Source: Candidatus Korarchaeum sp.
Lineage (GTDB): Archaea; Korarchaeota; Korarchaeia; Korarchaeales; Korarchaeaceae
Length of the DNA: 64,000 bases
Direction: 5' to 3'
Assembly (NCBI GenBank): GCA_038888615.1
Contig: JAWAID010000002.1
Location: 627,654-691,653 of the forward strand
The position numbers and the translations under genes were made by a program. The notes below the pieces were generated by a model, which did not search any database, was not told the origin of the DNA, and was given only the letters and a program-made list of their open reading frames with translations. This document shows positions 54,114 to 62,915 of the stretch, piece by piece; the stretch's first letter is position 1; every line of letters begins with the position of its first letter.

Positions 54114-54536
54114 AGGGATTTCAGCTATGAGACTGTGGGTTCATTTGCAAATCCGTTCCACCGAAACCCTCTATTTCTAGAACTAATGAACTCCTGCTTT
54201 GAGGAGGGCTTTTTGAGGGCTGCGACCCCAACACTTGAGTGTGAGAGGTGTTCTGTCACATAGTTAAGCTACTTCGGGCTCACTAGCTCTCCTCTAAGGA
54301 ATTATCTTCAGCTCATGTGCTCCTTAAGAGCCTCTAGCTCAGAGATCTCGTACTTTCGGTGCATTGAACATCCATGCTCTCTTAAGAGCTATCATGACTC
54401 GCTGACAGGGTTCCTATTGAGCGTCGGAGACCCTTAGCCCAGCAGCAGAGTGGTTCGAATAACTAACTCCCGAGATCCGCGTGCTCTCGCGGTGGAACGT
54501 TTATTAATCTCCGCCAACCGCATTTCAGGGGTTGGG
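54114..54536. other. Intergenic stretch before the PadR gene
   Basis: No gene seen. It ends with GTTTATTAATC at 54500-54510, the likely TATA region of the PadR gene. Confidence 0.4.
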
Positions 54537-54866
54537 ATGAAGCGGGGTGAGGAACCTACCTCGGCCTTCCTAAGGGGGAGCTACAGGCTCCTGATACTCT
54601 CCCTACTGGAGCATTCCAAGATGCATGGCTACCAGATAATGAAGTTGATAGAGCGTATTACGGGGCATAAGCCTAAGATAAGCACCTTCTACTCTATACT
54701 CAATGAGATGGAGAGGAGGGGGTTCCTGAGCTCCCATATGGAGGACGAGAGAAGGATCTACAAGCTGACGGACAAGGGGAGGATCTCCTTAAACGAGTTC
54801 AGATCGAAGCTAGGGGATGGGGCCCTCAGGATACTGGATGCTATACTCAGACCTAAAACCTTATAG
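54537..54866 (+). CDS. PadR family transcriptional regulator
   Basis: Winged-helix regulator of 109 aa: GSYRLLILSLLEHSKMHGYQ at the start, ISTFYSILNEMERRGFLSS as recognition region and RRIYKLTDKGR as the wing. PadR proteins usually repress exporters or stress genes; the ABC exporter upstream is a natural candidate. ATG 54537 is used since homology starts at about residue 10 of this frame. The 3' end overlaps the convergent methyltransferase gene by 14 nt. Confidence 0.9.
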   Translation: MKRGEEPTSAFLRGSYRLLILSLLEHSKMHGYQIMKLIERITGHKPKISTFYSILNEMERRGFLSSHMEDERRIYKLTDKGRISLNEFRSKLGDGALRILDAILRPKTL

Positions 54867-55578
54867 CTTTTAGAGCTGTGAAGATACCGAAGAGCCCTCT
54901 CCTAACCTCAATAACCTCGAAGTAGTCTCCTATTTCCTCAATAAACTCAGAGGATGTCATCATCCTCTCGTAAGTTGGGTAGAGCTCCTTCCAGGGCGTC
55001 TTTAAGCTCCCGTATATGGGTGCTGAGATGAGGGGGGCTATGTACTTCAGGTAAGCTCCTCCGAGTCTCGCCAGCAGCTCGTTATCCGGTTTAGTGACCT
55101 CTAGCACTAGGAGCTGTCCCCCTACCCTCAGGACCCTCCTGAACTCCTCAAGAGCCCCGTAGAAGTCCCTAGCATCCCTCAAGGAGTAGGATGCCACTAA
55201 TAGGTCTACGGAGCCGCTGGGCAGGGGTATCCGCTCGAAAGTGCCTTCGATGAAGTTCAGGGAGAAGTCCCCCTTCAGGAACTTCAACCTATCGAAAGCG
55301 GCTTTCAGCATCGATGGGAGTGGATCTAGGCAGTAGAGCTTAGCCCTCCTGAGCCTCGATAGGAGGAGCTCTGACATGAGTCCGGGGCCGCACCCTGCAT
55401 CGAGCACCACGATTCCATCCTCCAGTAGAGCCATTTCAGCTAGCCTCTTCCTCATCCTCCCACTGTATCCCAGCGATATTACCCTGTTGACAAGTTCGTA
55501 CTTCCTCACTGTCCTCTCTAGGGCCTCTATTACCCTATTCCATTCTTCAGGCCCTAAGCCCCTCCTCCTCATGCCCAC
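54853..55578 (-). CDS. UbiE-like class I SAM methyltransferase
   Basis: Methyltransferase of 241 aa. The SAM-binding motif is VVLDAGCGPGLMSELLL, the acidic residue of motif II is in YCLDPLP, and FERIPLPSGSVDLLVASYSL follows; the layout matches UbiE/COQ5 C-methylases. In an archaeon the substrate may be a menaquinone-type quinone or a lipid, which I cannot decide. It shares direction with the Thi4 gene upstream, 36 nt away. Confidence 0.82.
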   Translation of the reverse strand: MGMRRRGLGPEEWNRVIEALERTVRKYELVNRVISLGYSGRMRKRLAEMALLEDGIVVLDAGCGPGLMSELLLSRLRRAKLYCLDPLPSMLKAAFDRLKFLKGDFSLNFIEGTFERIPLPSGSVDLLVASYSLRDARDFYGALEEFRRVLRVGGQLLVLEVTKPDNELLARLGGAYLKYIAPLISAPIYGSLKTPWKELYPTYERMMTSSEFIEEIGDYFEVIEVRRGLFGIFTALKAIRF

Positions 55579-55614
55579 TCGCCTGAAGCTCGATTCTTGA
55601 GCTGAGCGGTAGGC

Positions 55615-56394
55615 TCAGCTGATGCTCAGGTCCCTGATTACCTCCTCAGCTACCTTCCTCCCCGAGAGGAGCATCGCGCTGAAGATGGGACCCATCCTGT
55701 AGAGCCCCCTCAGCGAAGCCACTGCCATGCCTGCTGCGTAGAGTCCCTCTAGCACCTTACCCGTCATCTCGACTACGGTTTTCTCGCTCACCTCAGAGTG
55801 AGCGGACCTCTCCCCGAGGACCCTGATCCCGGCTCCCGGGTTCTTCCTCTCGACCATCCTGAGGACCTCCGCATCGTGCCCAGTAGCGTCGATAACAGCC
55901 CTAGAGCGTATGAAGAGAGGGTCCACGTGCAGGTCGGCTAGTAGGACTGAGCTCCACTGAACGACGACGCCCTCCACTCTGAACGGATTCTCTCTGACGA
56001 TGAGGTCCTCCACGGTCAGGCCGTGCAGTACCTTAGCTCCCGAATCGATGGCTCCTGCGGCTAGCTTAGCCATGAGCTCGGCTGAATCCAGGGCGTACAG
56101 ACCGAACTCAGCTAAGTAAGTGTACTTCACCTTGAAGTCATCCAGTATGGGCGTGGCTCTCTCATCCACAACTATCCTGTGGAGCTGCATCCCTCCACCC
56201 CCCATACCTCCCCCGAAGCTCAGCCTCCTCTCCAGTACCACCGTCCTCAATCCCGATTGAGCTAGGTACTTCGCCGCCGTCAGACCTGAGGGACCTGCGC
56301 CCACTACTATGGCATCAGAGTCCACTATGTTCAGCCAGTCCTCAGATGTGGATTTCCATATGGCCCTCGCTATCCTGACCTCGAGCGGCTCCAT
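55615..56394 (-). CDS. Thi4 family ADP-thiazole/ribose-1,5-bisphosphate-type enzyme
   Basis: FAD/NAD-binding Thi4-like protein (259 aa), which makes ADP-thiazole for thiamine from NAD and glycine. The dinucleotide site is [16 protein letters not shown], followed by [15 protein letters not shown]. Where the suicidal yeast enzyme uses Cys, this protein has His in LADLHVDPL, as in the archaeal sulfide-dependent catalytic forms. DATGHDAEV and the C-terminal [12 protein letters not shown] are family features. ATG 56394 sits 27 bp from CTTAAAAAG at 56417-56425. Confidence 0.88.
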   Translation of the reverse strand: MEPLEVRIARAIWKSTSEDWLNIVDSDAIVVGAGPSGLTAAKYLAQSGLRTVVLERRLSFGGGMGGGGMQLHRIVVDERATPILDDFKVKYTYLAEFGLYALDSAELMAKLAAGAIDSGAKVLHGLTVEDLIVRENPFRVEGVVVQWSSVLLADLHVDPLFIRSRAVIDATGHDAEVLRMVERKNPGAGIRVLGERSAHSEVSEKTVVEMTGKVLEGLYAAGMAVASLRGLYRMGPIFSAMLLSGRKVAEEVIRDLSIS

Positions 56395-56428
56395 CGCCGG
56401 AATTTGGGACCTCAAGCTTAAAAAGCAG

Positions 56429-56662
56429 CTAGACCACCAGAGGTACCTTAGCCCTCCTCATCAGCTCCCTGAATTCCTCTAAGCTGAGTTCAGCTACCCT
56501 AGCCGCCAACCTAATATCGCCCGTCTCCACGTAGAGCTTCAAAGCTATCCTTATCCTGGGAGGTTGGCTCTCTATGAAGCTCCAATCAGCCTCCCTCCTC
56601 CTCAACTCCCTTGCTTCCTCCTCTAGCTTCCTCCACTTCTCAAGCTTCTCCTCTAAGCTCAT
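56429..56662 (-). CDS. UPF0175-like antitoxin
   Basis: Helical protein of 77 aa: a charged N-terminal coil ([17 protein letters not shown]) and a C-terminal UPF0175-like helix-turn-helix ([20 protein letters not shown]). It overlaps the PIN toxin gene by 23 nt. Its N-terminal half is identical to that of the gene at 57178-57426, on the other side of the toxin. Antitoxin role inferred. Confidence 0.72.
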   Translation of the reverse strand: MSLEEKLEKWRKLEEEARELRRREADWSFIESQPPRIRIALKLYVETGDIRLAARVAELSLEEFRELMRRAKVPLVV

Positions 56663-57400
56663 CCCTAACCCTCTCTAGATCGGCCTTGGGGAACCTATGC
56701 CCCGTATCGCGTTCGTACTCCATGAAGGGGTCGGAGCCGGTCAGTAAGCCCGTCCTGATGCCCTCGGTGATGACCTCCAGGGCCCTCCATACCTCCACTC
56801 CCTCTAGCTCCTCGAGCACATCGGCTGCCATGAGCGCCCCTCTGTTCTCCGTTAGGACCACGTAACCCATCCTCCTGCCGAATACTAAGCAGAGGCTCTC
56901 TGGGAGATCCACTCCCCTCAAGCCCGGAACCTGCTTAGACCTCTCGATCAACTGTCTGGCCCGCTCAACCAAATCGGGTGTCTCCGTTAGGAGAGTTAAG
57001 GACCCCCTCGAGAGGGAATCAGCGATCCACTCGAGCGTTGACTCCTTTCTCACTTCCATCAGGACGGATTCTGGTACGAAGACCGTGATGAATAGCTCGA
57101 ACAGGATATCCCTCCTCCTCCAGGCTGACCAGTCTATGAGGAAGCATGTGTCTGCTACAGCAAATCTCCTAGCTGCTTTAACAGACATTAGGGATACCAG
57201 CCCTCCTCCTCAACTCATTGAACTCCTCAACACTCATGCCGGCCAACCTAGAGGCCACGTAGAGATCGCCCGTCTCCACGTAGAGCTTCAAAGCTATCCT
57301 TATCCTGGGAGGTTGGCTCTCTATGAAGCTCCAATCAGCCTCCCTCCTCCTCAACTCCCTTGCTTCCTCCTCTAGCTTCCTCCACTTCTCAAGCTTCTCC
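56516..57400 (-). repeat. Exact 136-bp direct repeat flanking the PIN toxin
   Basis: Positions 56516-56651 and 57265-57400 are identical (offset 749). They encode the same residues from [17 protein letters not shown] to LKLYVETGD in both antitoxin-like genes; the ends of the two genes differ. Recombination between the copies would delete the toxin. Confidence 0.93.
56640..57188 (-). CDS. PIN-domain toxin-like nuclease
   Basis: Protein of 182 aa with PIN features: Asp13 in VADTCFLIDW, Glu in PESVLMEVRKES, Asp in RGVDLPESLCLVFG and an ending VVLTENRGALMAAD in which Asn or Glu replaces the usual final Asp. Longer than VapC by about 45 residues at the C terminus, which is helical and charged. 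It overlaps antitoxin-like genes at both ends (11 and 23 nt), so all three are translated together. Confidence 0.78.
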   Translation of the reverse strand: MSVKAARRFAVADTCFLIDWSAWRRRDILFELFITVFVPESVLMEVRKESTLEWIADSLSRGSLTLLTETPDLVERARQLIERSKQVPGLRGVDLPESLCLVFGRRMGYVVLTENRGALMAADVLEELEGVEVWRALEVITEGIRTGLLTGSDPFMEYERDTGHRFPKADLERVRDELRGEA

Positions 57401-57426
57401 CTTAACTCGAGCATCCCATTGATCAC
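57178..57426 (-). CDS. UPF0175-like antitoxin, upstream copy
   Basis: Antitoxin-like protein of 82 aa and first gene of the antitoxin-toxin-antitoxin unit. It has the same 43 central residues as the downstream copy, then a different C terminus (LYVASRLAGMSVEEFNELRRRAGIP in parts) with the UPF0175-like turn. Its stop overlaps the toxin start by 11 nt. The changed C-terminal helix could alter which toxin or DNA site it binds. Confidence 0.72.
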   Translation of the reverse strand: MINGMLELREKLEKWRKLEEEARELRRREADWSFIESQPPRIRIALKLYVETGDLYVASRLAGMSVEEFNELRRRAGIPNVC

Positions 57427-57484
57427 CGAGGGCTCAGTAAAAAAGCTTCCGCAAACTATTAATCTTCCCCCCGGGGGAATCGGT

Positions 57485-58459
57485 ATGGTACACGATGTGC
57501 TCTACCTCTCCTATCAGGACGTGGTCTCCCTGAGCATAGGCCTGGATTCAATCATAGAGGCCGTTGAGGACGCGTTCAAGCAGAAGGGGATGGGACTAGT
57601 CGAGATGCCACCTAAACCCGGTATACACCCTAGGAGGGACTCTTTCATACATGCTATGCCCGCTTACCTGAGAGGAATCGATGCCGCTGGCTTGAAGTGG
57701 ATCTCAGGGTATCCCGAGAACCCCAAGAGGGGGCTCCCGTACATAACGGGGGTGTTCGTGCTCAACGATCCCGATACCGGATTGCCCTTAGCCATCATGG
57801 ATGCCACCTGGCTAACGGCCTACAGGACGGCTGGGGCTACGGCAGTAGCATCTAAGTACCTAGCTAGGAGGGACAGTGAGGTTCTAGCTATACTGGGGTG
57901 CGGTACTCAGGGGCGATCGAACACGATCATGCTGACCAGGGTCCTGCCCCTCAAGGTGGTTAAGGCTTACGATGTGAACGCTAAATCCCTTGAGAGCTAC
58001 GAGTCTTTCGTTAAGGAGAGAACCGATCTGAAGGTGATCAGGGCTTCCTCTCCGAGGGAGGCTTTGGAGGGATCCGATGTCGTTGTGACCGCCGGTCCAA
58101 TACTGAAGGAACCTAACCCCGTGATAGAAGCTGATTGGGTAAAGCCTGGGGCTTCAGCCTTCCCACTGGACTTCGATTCTTACTGGAAGTCCTCAGCTAT
58201 AGCTTCTATGGACAAGTTCTACACGGATGATGTGGCCCAGTTCAATTATTACGTGCGGGAGGGGTGGATAAGGCCCGTGGAGAGGGTATCGGGTGAGCTG
58301 GCTGAGGTCGTTGCTGGAGCGAAGCCGGGAAGGGAGAGGGAAGATGAGAGGATAATGTGCATGAACCTGGGGTTAGCGATACTGGACGTAGCCGTCGGCA
58401 AGCTCATCTATGAGGAAGCCATGAGGAGGAAGGCCGGTAAGCTCCTCCCCTTCCTTTGA
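57485..58459 (+). CDS. Ornithine cyclodeaminase/mu-crystallin family protein
   Basis: NAD(P)-dependent enzyme of 324 aa. The N-terminal dimer and substrate part holds KWISGYPENP; the Rossmann part has TAYRTAGATAVASKYL and LAILGCGTQGRSN; a later region reads VTAGPILKEPNPVI. Members deaminate ornithine, alanine or related amino acids, or reduce cyclic imines. ACTATTAATC at 57453-57462 is about 28 bp before the ATG. The M20 amidohydrolase follows 9 nt later and a Liv transporter after that, suggesting amino-acid use. Confidence 0.9.
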   Translation: MVHDVLYLSYQDVVSLSIGLDSIIEAVEDAFKQKGMGLVEMPPKPGIHPRRDSFIHAMPAYLRGIDAAGLKWISGYPENPKRGLPYITGVFVLNDPDTGLPLAIMDATWLTAYRTAGATAVASKYLARRDSEVLAILGCGTQGRSNTIMLTRVLPLKVVKAYDVNAKSLESYESFVKERTDLKVIRASSPREALEGSDVVVTAGPILKEPNPVIEADWVKPGASAFPLDFDSYWKSSAIASMDKFYTDDVAQFNYYVREGWIRPVERVSGELAEVVAGAKPGREREDERIMCMNLGLAILDVAVGKLIYEEAMRRKAGKLLPFL

Positions 58460-58468
58460 GGTGGGAGC

Positions 58469-59899
58469 TTGAGGGATTACGTTAGCTCAGTTATCGAATT
58501 CATTGAGGAGAGGAGGGAAGTCTTCTCAGATATAGCTATGAGGATATGGGAGTACGCTGAGCTCGGGTTGATGGAGTTCAGGTCATCAGAGCTCCTCTCG
58601 AATACCTTAGAGGCTAGCGGCTTCTCGGTGGTTAGAGGGGTAGCTGACATGCCGACGGCTTTCGTGGCGAGCTGGGGGAGGGGTAAGCCAATCGTAGGGA
58701 TAATGGGGGAGTACGACGCCTTACCTGGCCTATCACAGAAGCCGGTACCTTGGAGGGAGCCCCTAGTTGAGGGAGCGCCCGGCCATGGGTGCGGGCACAA
58801 CATACACGGTGCCTCAGGCTTAGCAGCAGCACTAGCTGTGAAGGAGGCGATGGAGGAGCTGGGCGTAGGTGGCACGGTCAGATTCTACGGAACTCCAGCT
58901 GAGGAGAACTTCAGCGGCAAGGTCTTCATGGTTAGGGAAGGACTGTTCGATGATGTGGATGCCGTTATCTCGCACCATCCCGCTGATATGAATGCCGCCA
59001 CTCTTCTGAGCAGTCTAGCGGTGATATCATGCAGGTTCCACTTCTACGGGCAGGCATCGCATGCCGCAGCCTCCCCTGAGGAGGGGAGGAGCGCTCTGGA
59101 TGGCGTTGAGCTAATGAACGTGGGCGTGAACTACCTGAGGGAGCACTTGATTCAGGAGGCCAGGATCCATTACGTGGTCGAGAGGGGAGGGGAGCAGCCC
59201 AACGTGGTGCCTGAGTACGCCAGGAGCTGGTACTACGTGAGGGCACCTGAGGTGGATCAGCTGGAGAGGATATACGGCAGGGTTTTGGACGTAGCGAGGG
59301 GAGCAGCCCTCATGAGCGGTACCAGGGTCGAGGTGGAGGTGATGGACGCCATGTACAACGTGGTCCCGAACAAGCCCATAGCGTCGAGGATAGTCGAGAA
59401 CATGAGGCTCATTGGTGTTCCGGAGCTCAGTGAGGAGGAGAGGAGCTTCGCTGAGGAGATAGCTAAGACCATTCCCAGGGAGGTAAAGGAGAATGAACTG
59501 AGGAAATCTAGGAGGCCGGGATGGGAGAGGCTATTGGACAAACTGATGGATGACGAGGTCCCGGACCCATGGGGGGAGGGTGAGTACGCGATGGGCTCCA
59601 CTGACGTGGGGGATGTCAGCTGGAAAGCCCCGTCAGTGGAGTTCAACACAGCGGCTTGGGTCTTAGGCACTCCAGCTCACTCCTGGCAGAGCACCGCTCA
59701 ATCCGGATCCCCTCTAGCCAAAAGATCCCTTCTCTTCGCTGCTAAGGTCATGGGCTTGACTGTGCTTGATCTCCTCACCGATGACGATCTTCTGAGTAGG
59801 GCTAAGGAAGATCACCTTTCGAGATTAAGGGGAAGGAACTACAGGCCACTCGTCCCTAGTGAGCTAAAACCCCAGGTGGAGTTCTGGAAAAGGAGATAA
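58469..59899 (+). CDS. M20 family amidohydrolase, AbgB-like
   Basis: Zinc or manganese amidohydrolase (476 aa) of the AbgB/M20D type, removing an acyl or p-aminobenzoyl group from an amino acid. Metal-site motifs: GHGCGHNIHG, the Glu-Glu pair in TPAEENFSG and HHPADMN; GQASHAA is the dimerisation-domain signature. The C-terminal AWVLGTPAHSWQSTAQ is also typical. TTG start with GAGGTGGGA before it. It probably releases amino acids taken up by the neighbouring Liv system. Confidence 0.9.
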   Translation: MRDYVSSVIEFIEERREVFSDIAMRIWEYAELGLMEFRSSELLSNTLEASGFSVVRGVADMPTAFVASWGRGKPIVGIMGEYDALPGLSQKPVPWREPLVEGAPGHGCGHNIHGASGLAAALAVKEAMEELGVGGTVRFYGTPAEENFSGKVFMVREGLFDDVDAVISHHPADMNAATLLSSLAVISCRFHFYGQASHAAASPEEGRSALDGVELMNVGVNYLREHLIQEARIHYVVERGGEQPNVVPEYARSWYYVRAPEVDQLERIYGRVLDVARGAALMSGTRVEVEVMDAMYNVVPNKPIASRIVENMRLIGVPELSEEERSFAEEIAKTIPREVKENELRKSRRPGWERLLDKLMDDEVPDPWGEGEYAMGSTDVGDVSWKAPSVEFNTAAWVLGTPAHSWQSTAQSGSPLAKRSLLFAAKVMGLTVLDLLTDDDLLSRAKEDHLSRLRGRNYRPLVPSELKPQVEFWKRR

Positions 59900-59998
59900 T
59901 TTTTCTTAGTTTAAAGAATAAATAAAGTGATTTTATGTTAAAAAGTTTAACGGAAGGCTCCCCAACAAAATATTTATAAAGAATCCCCGCGATCCGCT

Positions 59999-61333
59999 AT
60001 GGGGTGCTTCCCCATGTCCTCAAGGAGAGGTATATCTACGCCTGTTCTAGCCCTTCTCCTCATCATCATGCTCCTGATCGGTGTTGCCATAGGCTACTTC
60101 ATCCCCAGGCCAGGGGCCGCTGAGACAGTGACCGTAACCGCTCCGGGAGCCGCCGTTACTACCACTGTCACAGTAGGGACGGCCTTACCGTCTGAGGTAC
60201 CTTTCGGGGTGATAGTGTCGAGGAGCGGCACTTGGGCATCATCGGGCCTTCAATCAGAGGTGATAGCTAAGATCGCTGAGAGCGATATAAACGATTTCGT
60301 TAAGGCTCTAGGTTTGAACGTCAAATTCAAGTTCTACTTCGAGGACGATGAGACTAACCCGAGCTTGACCCTGCAGAGAGCACAGTCGTTAGCTGCCAAG
60401 GGAATCAAAGTCATATTCGGAAGTCTCACAAGCAAGCAGACCAAGAGCCTCGCTGAATTCGCTAACACACAGAAGGTGGTAGTGATGAGCTCTGCCTCCA
60501 CAGCTCCTAGGGAGAGGGTAGCCCCGCCAGGTGGTTACCTATTCAGGATAACAGCGGAGTCATCAACACCCGACTCGAAGGCATTGCTGAATGTCCTCAA
60601 GACGCTAGGCATAAAGTATGTCGTTACGATAACTATAGATGACACCTATAACCTAGCCGTAAGGGACGCGTTCGTGAAGCTAGCTCCCGACTATGGTGTC
60701 ACTGTGCTGCTCAATGCCGTGTATCCACCTGACATGAAGGATTTCTCAGCCCTCTTAGATCAAATGGAGGCTGCAGCTAAGCCTTATGTCGATAAGGGCG
60801 AGAAGGTGGCTGTTTTCGACAACGGATGGCAGGAGGACCTAACTCTCCTCCTGACTCAAGCTAATGCTAGGAAGAGCTTCCTGCTGAACCTCCAGTGGAT
60901 AACTCCTGATACAATATATCCTGCTGACGTCGTGTTGAAGAACGCAGCTGATCTAGCCTCTAAGGTCAGGGTCGTATGCGTCCAATTCACCGCTCCGGAC
61001 ACTCCGCTGAAGAGGAGGATAGTTGAGGCTGTGAAGAAGGAGATAGGAATGGAGCCCGACATATGGGCATTACAAGCTTATGATGCTGCTTGGGTGCTAG
61101 CCTTATCCACGCTTCTAGCTGGTAAATACGACGCTGATGCGATAAAGGCGGCCATACCCTACGTAGCGAAGATGTACTGGGGTGTCAGCGGAAACACCGA
61201 GTTGAACGAGAAGAACGATAGGAAGTCACAGAGCGAGGAGATATGGGCAGTGATAGATGGGAAGATGACACTAGTAGGTATGTACGACCCGATCTCAGAC
61301 AGCATAACTTGGTACCGTACCCTAGGATCCTAA
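59999..61333 (+). CDS. Branched-chain amino-acid-type ABC transporter, substrate-binding protein
   Basis: LivJ-like receptor of 444 aa (type I periplasmic-binding fold from about residue 70). Its leader reads SSRRG-ISTPVLALLLIIML, which resembles a class III (prepilin-type) signal, followed by a Thr/Ala-rich linker. ATATTTATAAA at 59969-59979 lies 25 bp before the ATG at 59999, so this start gives a leaderless mRNA; the ATG at 60014 is the alternative. Genes for the ATPases and permeases follow. True ligand unknown; amino acids or amides are usual. Confidence 0.9.
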   Translation: MGCFPMSSRRGISTPVLALLLIIMLLIGVAIGYFIPRPGAAETVTVTAPGAAVTTTVTVGTALPSEVPFGVIVSRSGTWASSGLQSEVIAKIAESDINDFVKALGLNVKFKFYFEDDETNPSLTLQRAQSLAAKGIKVIFGSLTSKQTKSLAEFANTQKVVVMSSASTAPRERVAPPGGYLFRITAESSTPDSKALLNVLKTLGIKYVVTITIDDTYNLAVRDAFVKLAPDYGVTVLLNAVYPPDMKDFSALLDQMEAAAKPYVDKGEKVAVFDNGWQEDLTLLLTQANARKSFLLNLQWITPDTIYPADVVLKNAADLASKVRVVCVQFTAPDTPLKRRIVEAVKKEIGMEPDIWALQAYDAAWVLALSTLLAGKYDADAIKAAIPYVAKMYWGVSGNTELNEKNDRKSQSEEIWAVIDGKMTLVGMYDPISDSITWYRTLGS

Positions 61334-61455
61334 TCTAACTCCAAATTCGCACATTTATTTTTTCGAAACCCCACTGAGCTAACTCACCTCGTGGCAAACA
61401 TAAGTTTTTAAGAAAAAGGTCCGTAGTGGGCCAGCTCGAAGGAGAGGATGGGAGA

Positions 61456-62208
61456 ATGATGCTAAGAACGGATAAACTTGTGAAAAGATTCGGCGGTTTA
61501 ACAGCTGTGAATGAGGTGAGCATAGAAGTGAAGAACGGATCCATAACGCTCCTAATTGGACCTAACGGTTGCGGGAAGACCACCTTCGTTAACACTGTGA
61601 GCGGTTACTACAAGCCCGATGGGGGCAGGGTGTTCTTCAGTGGTGAGGAGATAACGGGCTTACCGCTGCATAAGACCTATGAGAAGGGTTTGGTTAGGAC
61701 CTTTCAGATACCTTCCCCCTTCCTACAATTATCAGTACTTGAAAACCTGCTTATAGCGGCTAGAAACCATCCCGGTGAATCCTTCTCAAGGCACCTAGTC
61801 AGATCCTCCTGGATGAAGGATGAGAGGGACTTCATAGATAGGGCCTTCCAAATAATGGGGGTCCTCGGTCTCGAGGGTTATTGGGATAAGGAGCCAGCAT
61901 CGCTAGATGCAGGAGCTCTTAAGCTCATAGAGATCGGTAGGGCCCTGATGTCAGACGCCAAGATGGTGATCCTAGACGAACCGATAGCGGGTGTGAACCC
62001 AAAGTTGGCTCACAGCATCTTCTCCCATATAGTAAAGCTGAGGGATGAGATGAAGCTGACCTTCCTCATAATAGAGCATAGACTAGACATTGCGCTCAAG
62101 TACGTCGACTTCGTGTACGCGATGCATCAAGGGAGAGTAATTGCCAGTGGGACCCCCGATGAGATCGCCAGGAACGAGCAGGTCAGGATGGTTTACGTGG
62201 GTGGTTGA
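61456..62208 (+). CDS. livG: Branched-chain amino-acid-type ABC transporter, ATP-binding protein LivG
   Basis: First ATPase of the Liv-type importer (250 aa). Walker A GPNGCGKTT, Walker B MVILDEPIAGVNP and the LivG-type Q-loop region RTFQIPSPF. The signature motif is altered to SLDAGALKLIEIGRAL, where most LivG proteins have LSYGQ. ATG 61456 with an upstream GGAGAGGATGGG site is preferred to GTG 61426, since AGTTTTTAAG at 61402-61411 puts transcription start near 61432. Confidence 0.92.
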   Translation: MMLRTDKLVKRFGGLTAVNEVSIEVKNGSITLLIGPNGCGKTTFVNTVSGYYKPDGGRVFFSGEEITGLPLHKTYEKGLVRTFQIPSPFLQLSVLENLLIAARNHPGESFSRHLVRSSWMKDERDFIDRAFQIMGVLGLEGYWDKEPASLDAGALKLIEIGRALMSDAKMVILDEPIAGVNPKLAHSIFSHIVKLRDEMKLTFLIIEHRLDIALKYVDFVYAMHQGRVIASGTPDEIARNEQVRMVYVGG

Positions 62209-62210
62209 TC

Positions 62211-62915
62211 ATGCTATCCGTAGAGGGATTGAACTCCGGCTATGGGAAGCTGCATGTGCTTTACGACGTTTCACTTGAGTGTGGGAGGAAGGAGATCGTC
62301 TCGGTGATAGGCCCTAACGGGGCTGGGAAGACCACTTTATTGAACAGCATCTTCGGCATAGCGGACATCTACTCGGGTAGAGTTAAGCTGGATGGTGAGG
62401 ACATATCAGGGCTCCCCCCGCATAGCATAGCGAGGAAGGGAGTTGCTTATGTCCTTCAGATGATAAACATATTCTCAGAGCTATCGGTTGAGGAGAACCT
62501 GAGGATCTCGATGACCTTCTCTAAGACAGGAGAAGATGTCCTTGACTACGTATATGAACTCTTTCCGATCCTTAAGGAGAGAAGGAAGCAGAGAGCCGGT
62601 ACTCTGAGCGGAGGAGAGCGTCAGATGCTCGCGATAAGCATAGGACTCGTGAGGAGCCCGAAGCTGCTGCTACTGGACGAGCCCACCGCGGGCCTGATGC
62701 CCCTCTACGTTAACCTGATAATGAAGAAAATAGGTGAGATAAGGGATCAAAGGGATCTGAGCATTATCTTGGTTGAACAAAATGTCCAGAAAGCTCTTGA
62801 AGTTGCTGATAAGGTATACGTATTGGTCAGCGGTCAGGTTGTTTTCAAGGGTCTCCCCTCTGAGCTGGTGAGCGAGAGGGAGATAATGAGGCTCTACTTA
62901 GGGGTGGGTGATTGA
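62211..62915 (+). CDS. livF: Branched-chain amino-acid-type ABC transporter, ATP-binding protein LivF
   Basis: Second ATPase (234 aa). Walker A GPNGAGKTT, canonical signature LSGGERQMLAIS, Walker B LLLLDEPTAGLMP. GGTGGTTGATC just before ATG 62211 is a near-perfect ribosome site, so this ATG is favoured over the TTG at 62205. It follows livG by 2 nt. Confidence 0.93.
   Translation: MLSVEGLNSGYGKLHVLYDVSLECGRKEIVSVIGPNGAGKTTLLNSIFGIADIYSGRVKLDGEDISGLPPHSIARKGVAYVLQMINIFSELSVEENLRISMTFSKTGEDVLDYVYELFPILKERRKQRAGTLSGGERQMLAISIGLVRSPKLLLLDEPTAGLMPLYVNLIMKKIGEIRDQRDLSIILVEQNVQKALEVADKVYVLVSGQVVFKGLPSELVSEREIMRLYLGVGD

Noticed and set aside
54454-54470. GGTTCGAATAAC, like a tRNA T loop, and a GAATAAC motif
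   Set aside because: No T stem, acceptor or anticodon arm can be drawn, and the single motif without a palindrome is likely chance.
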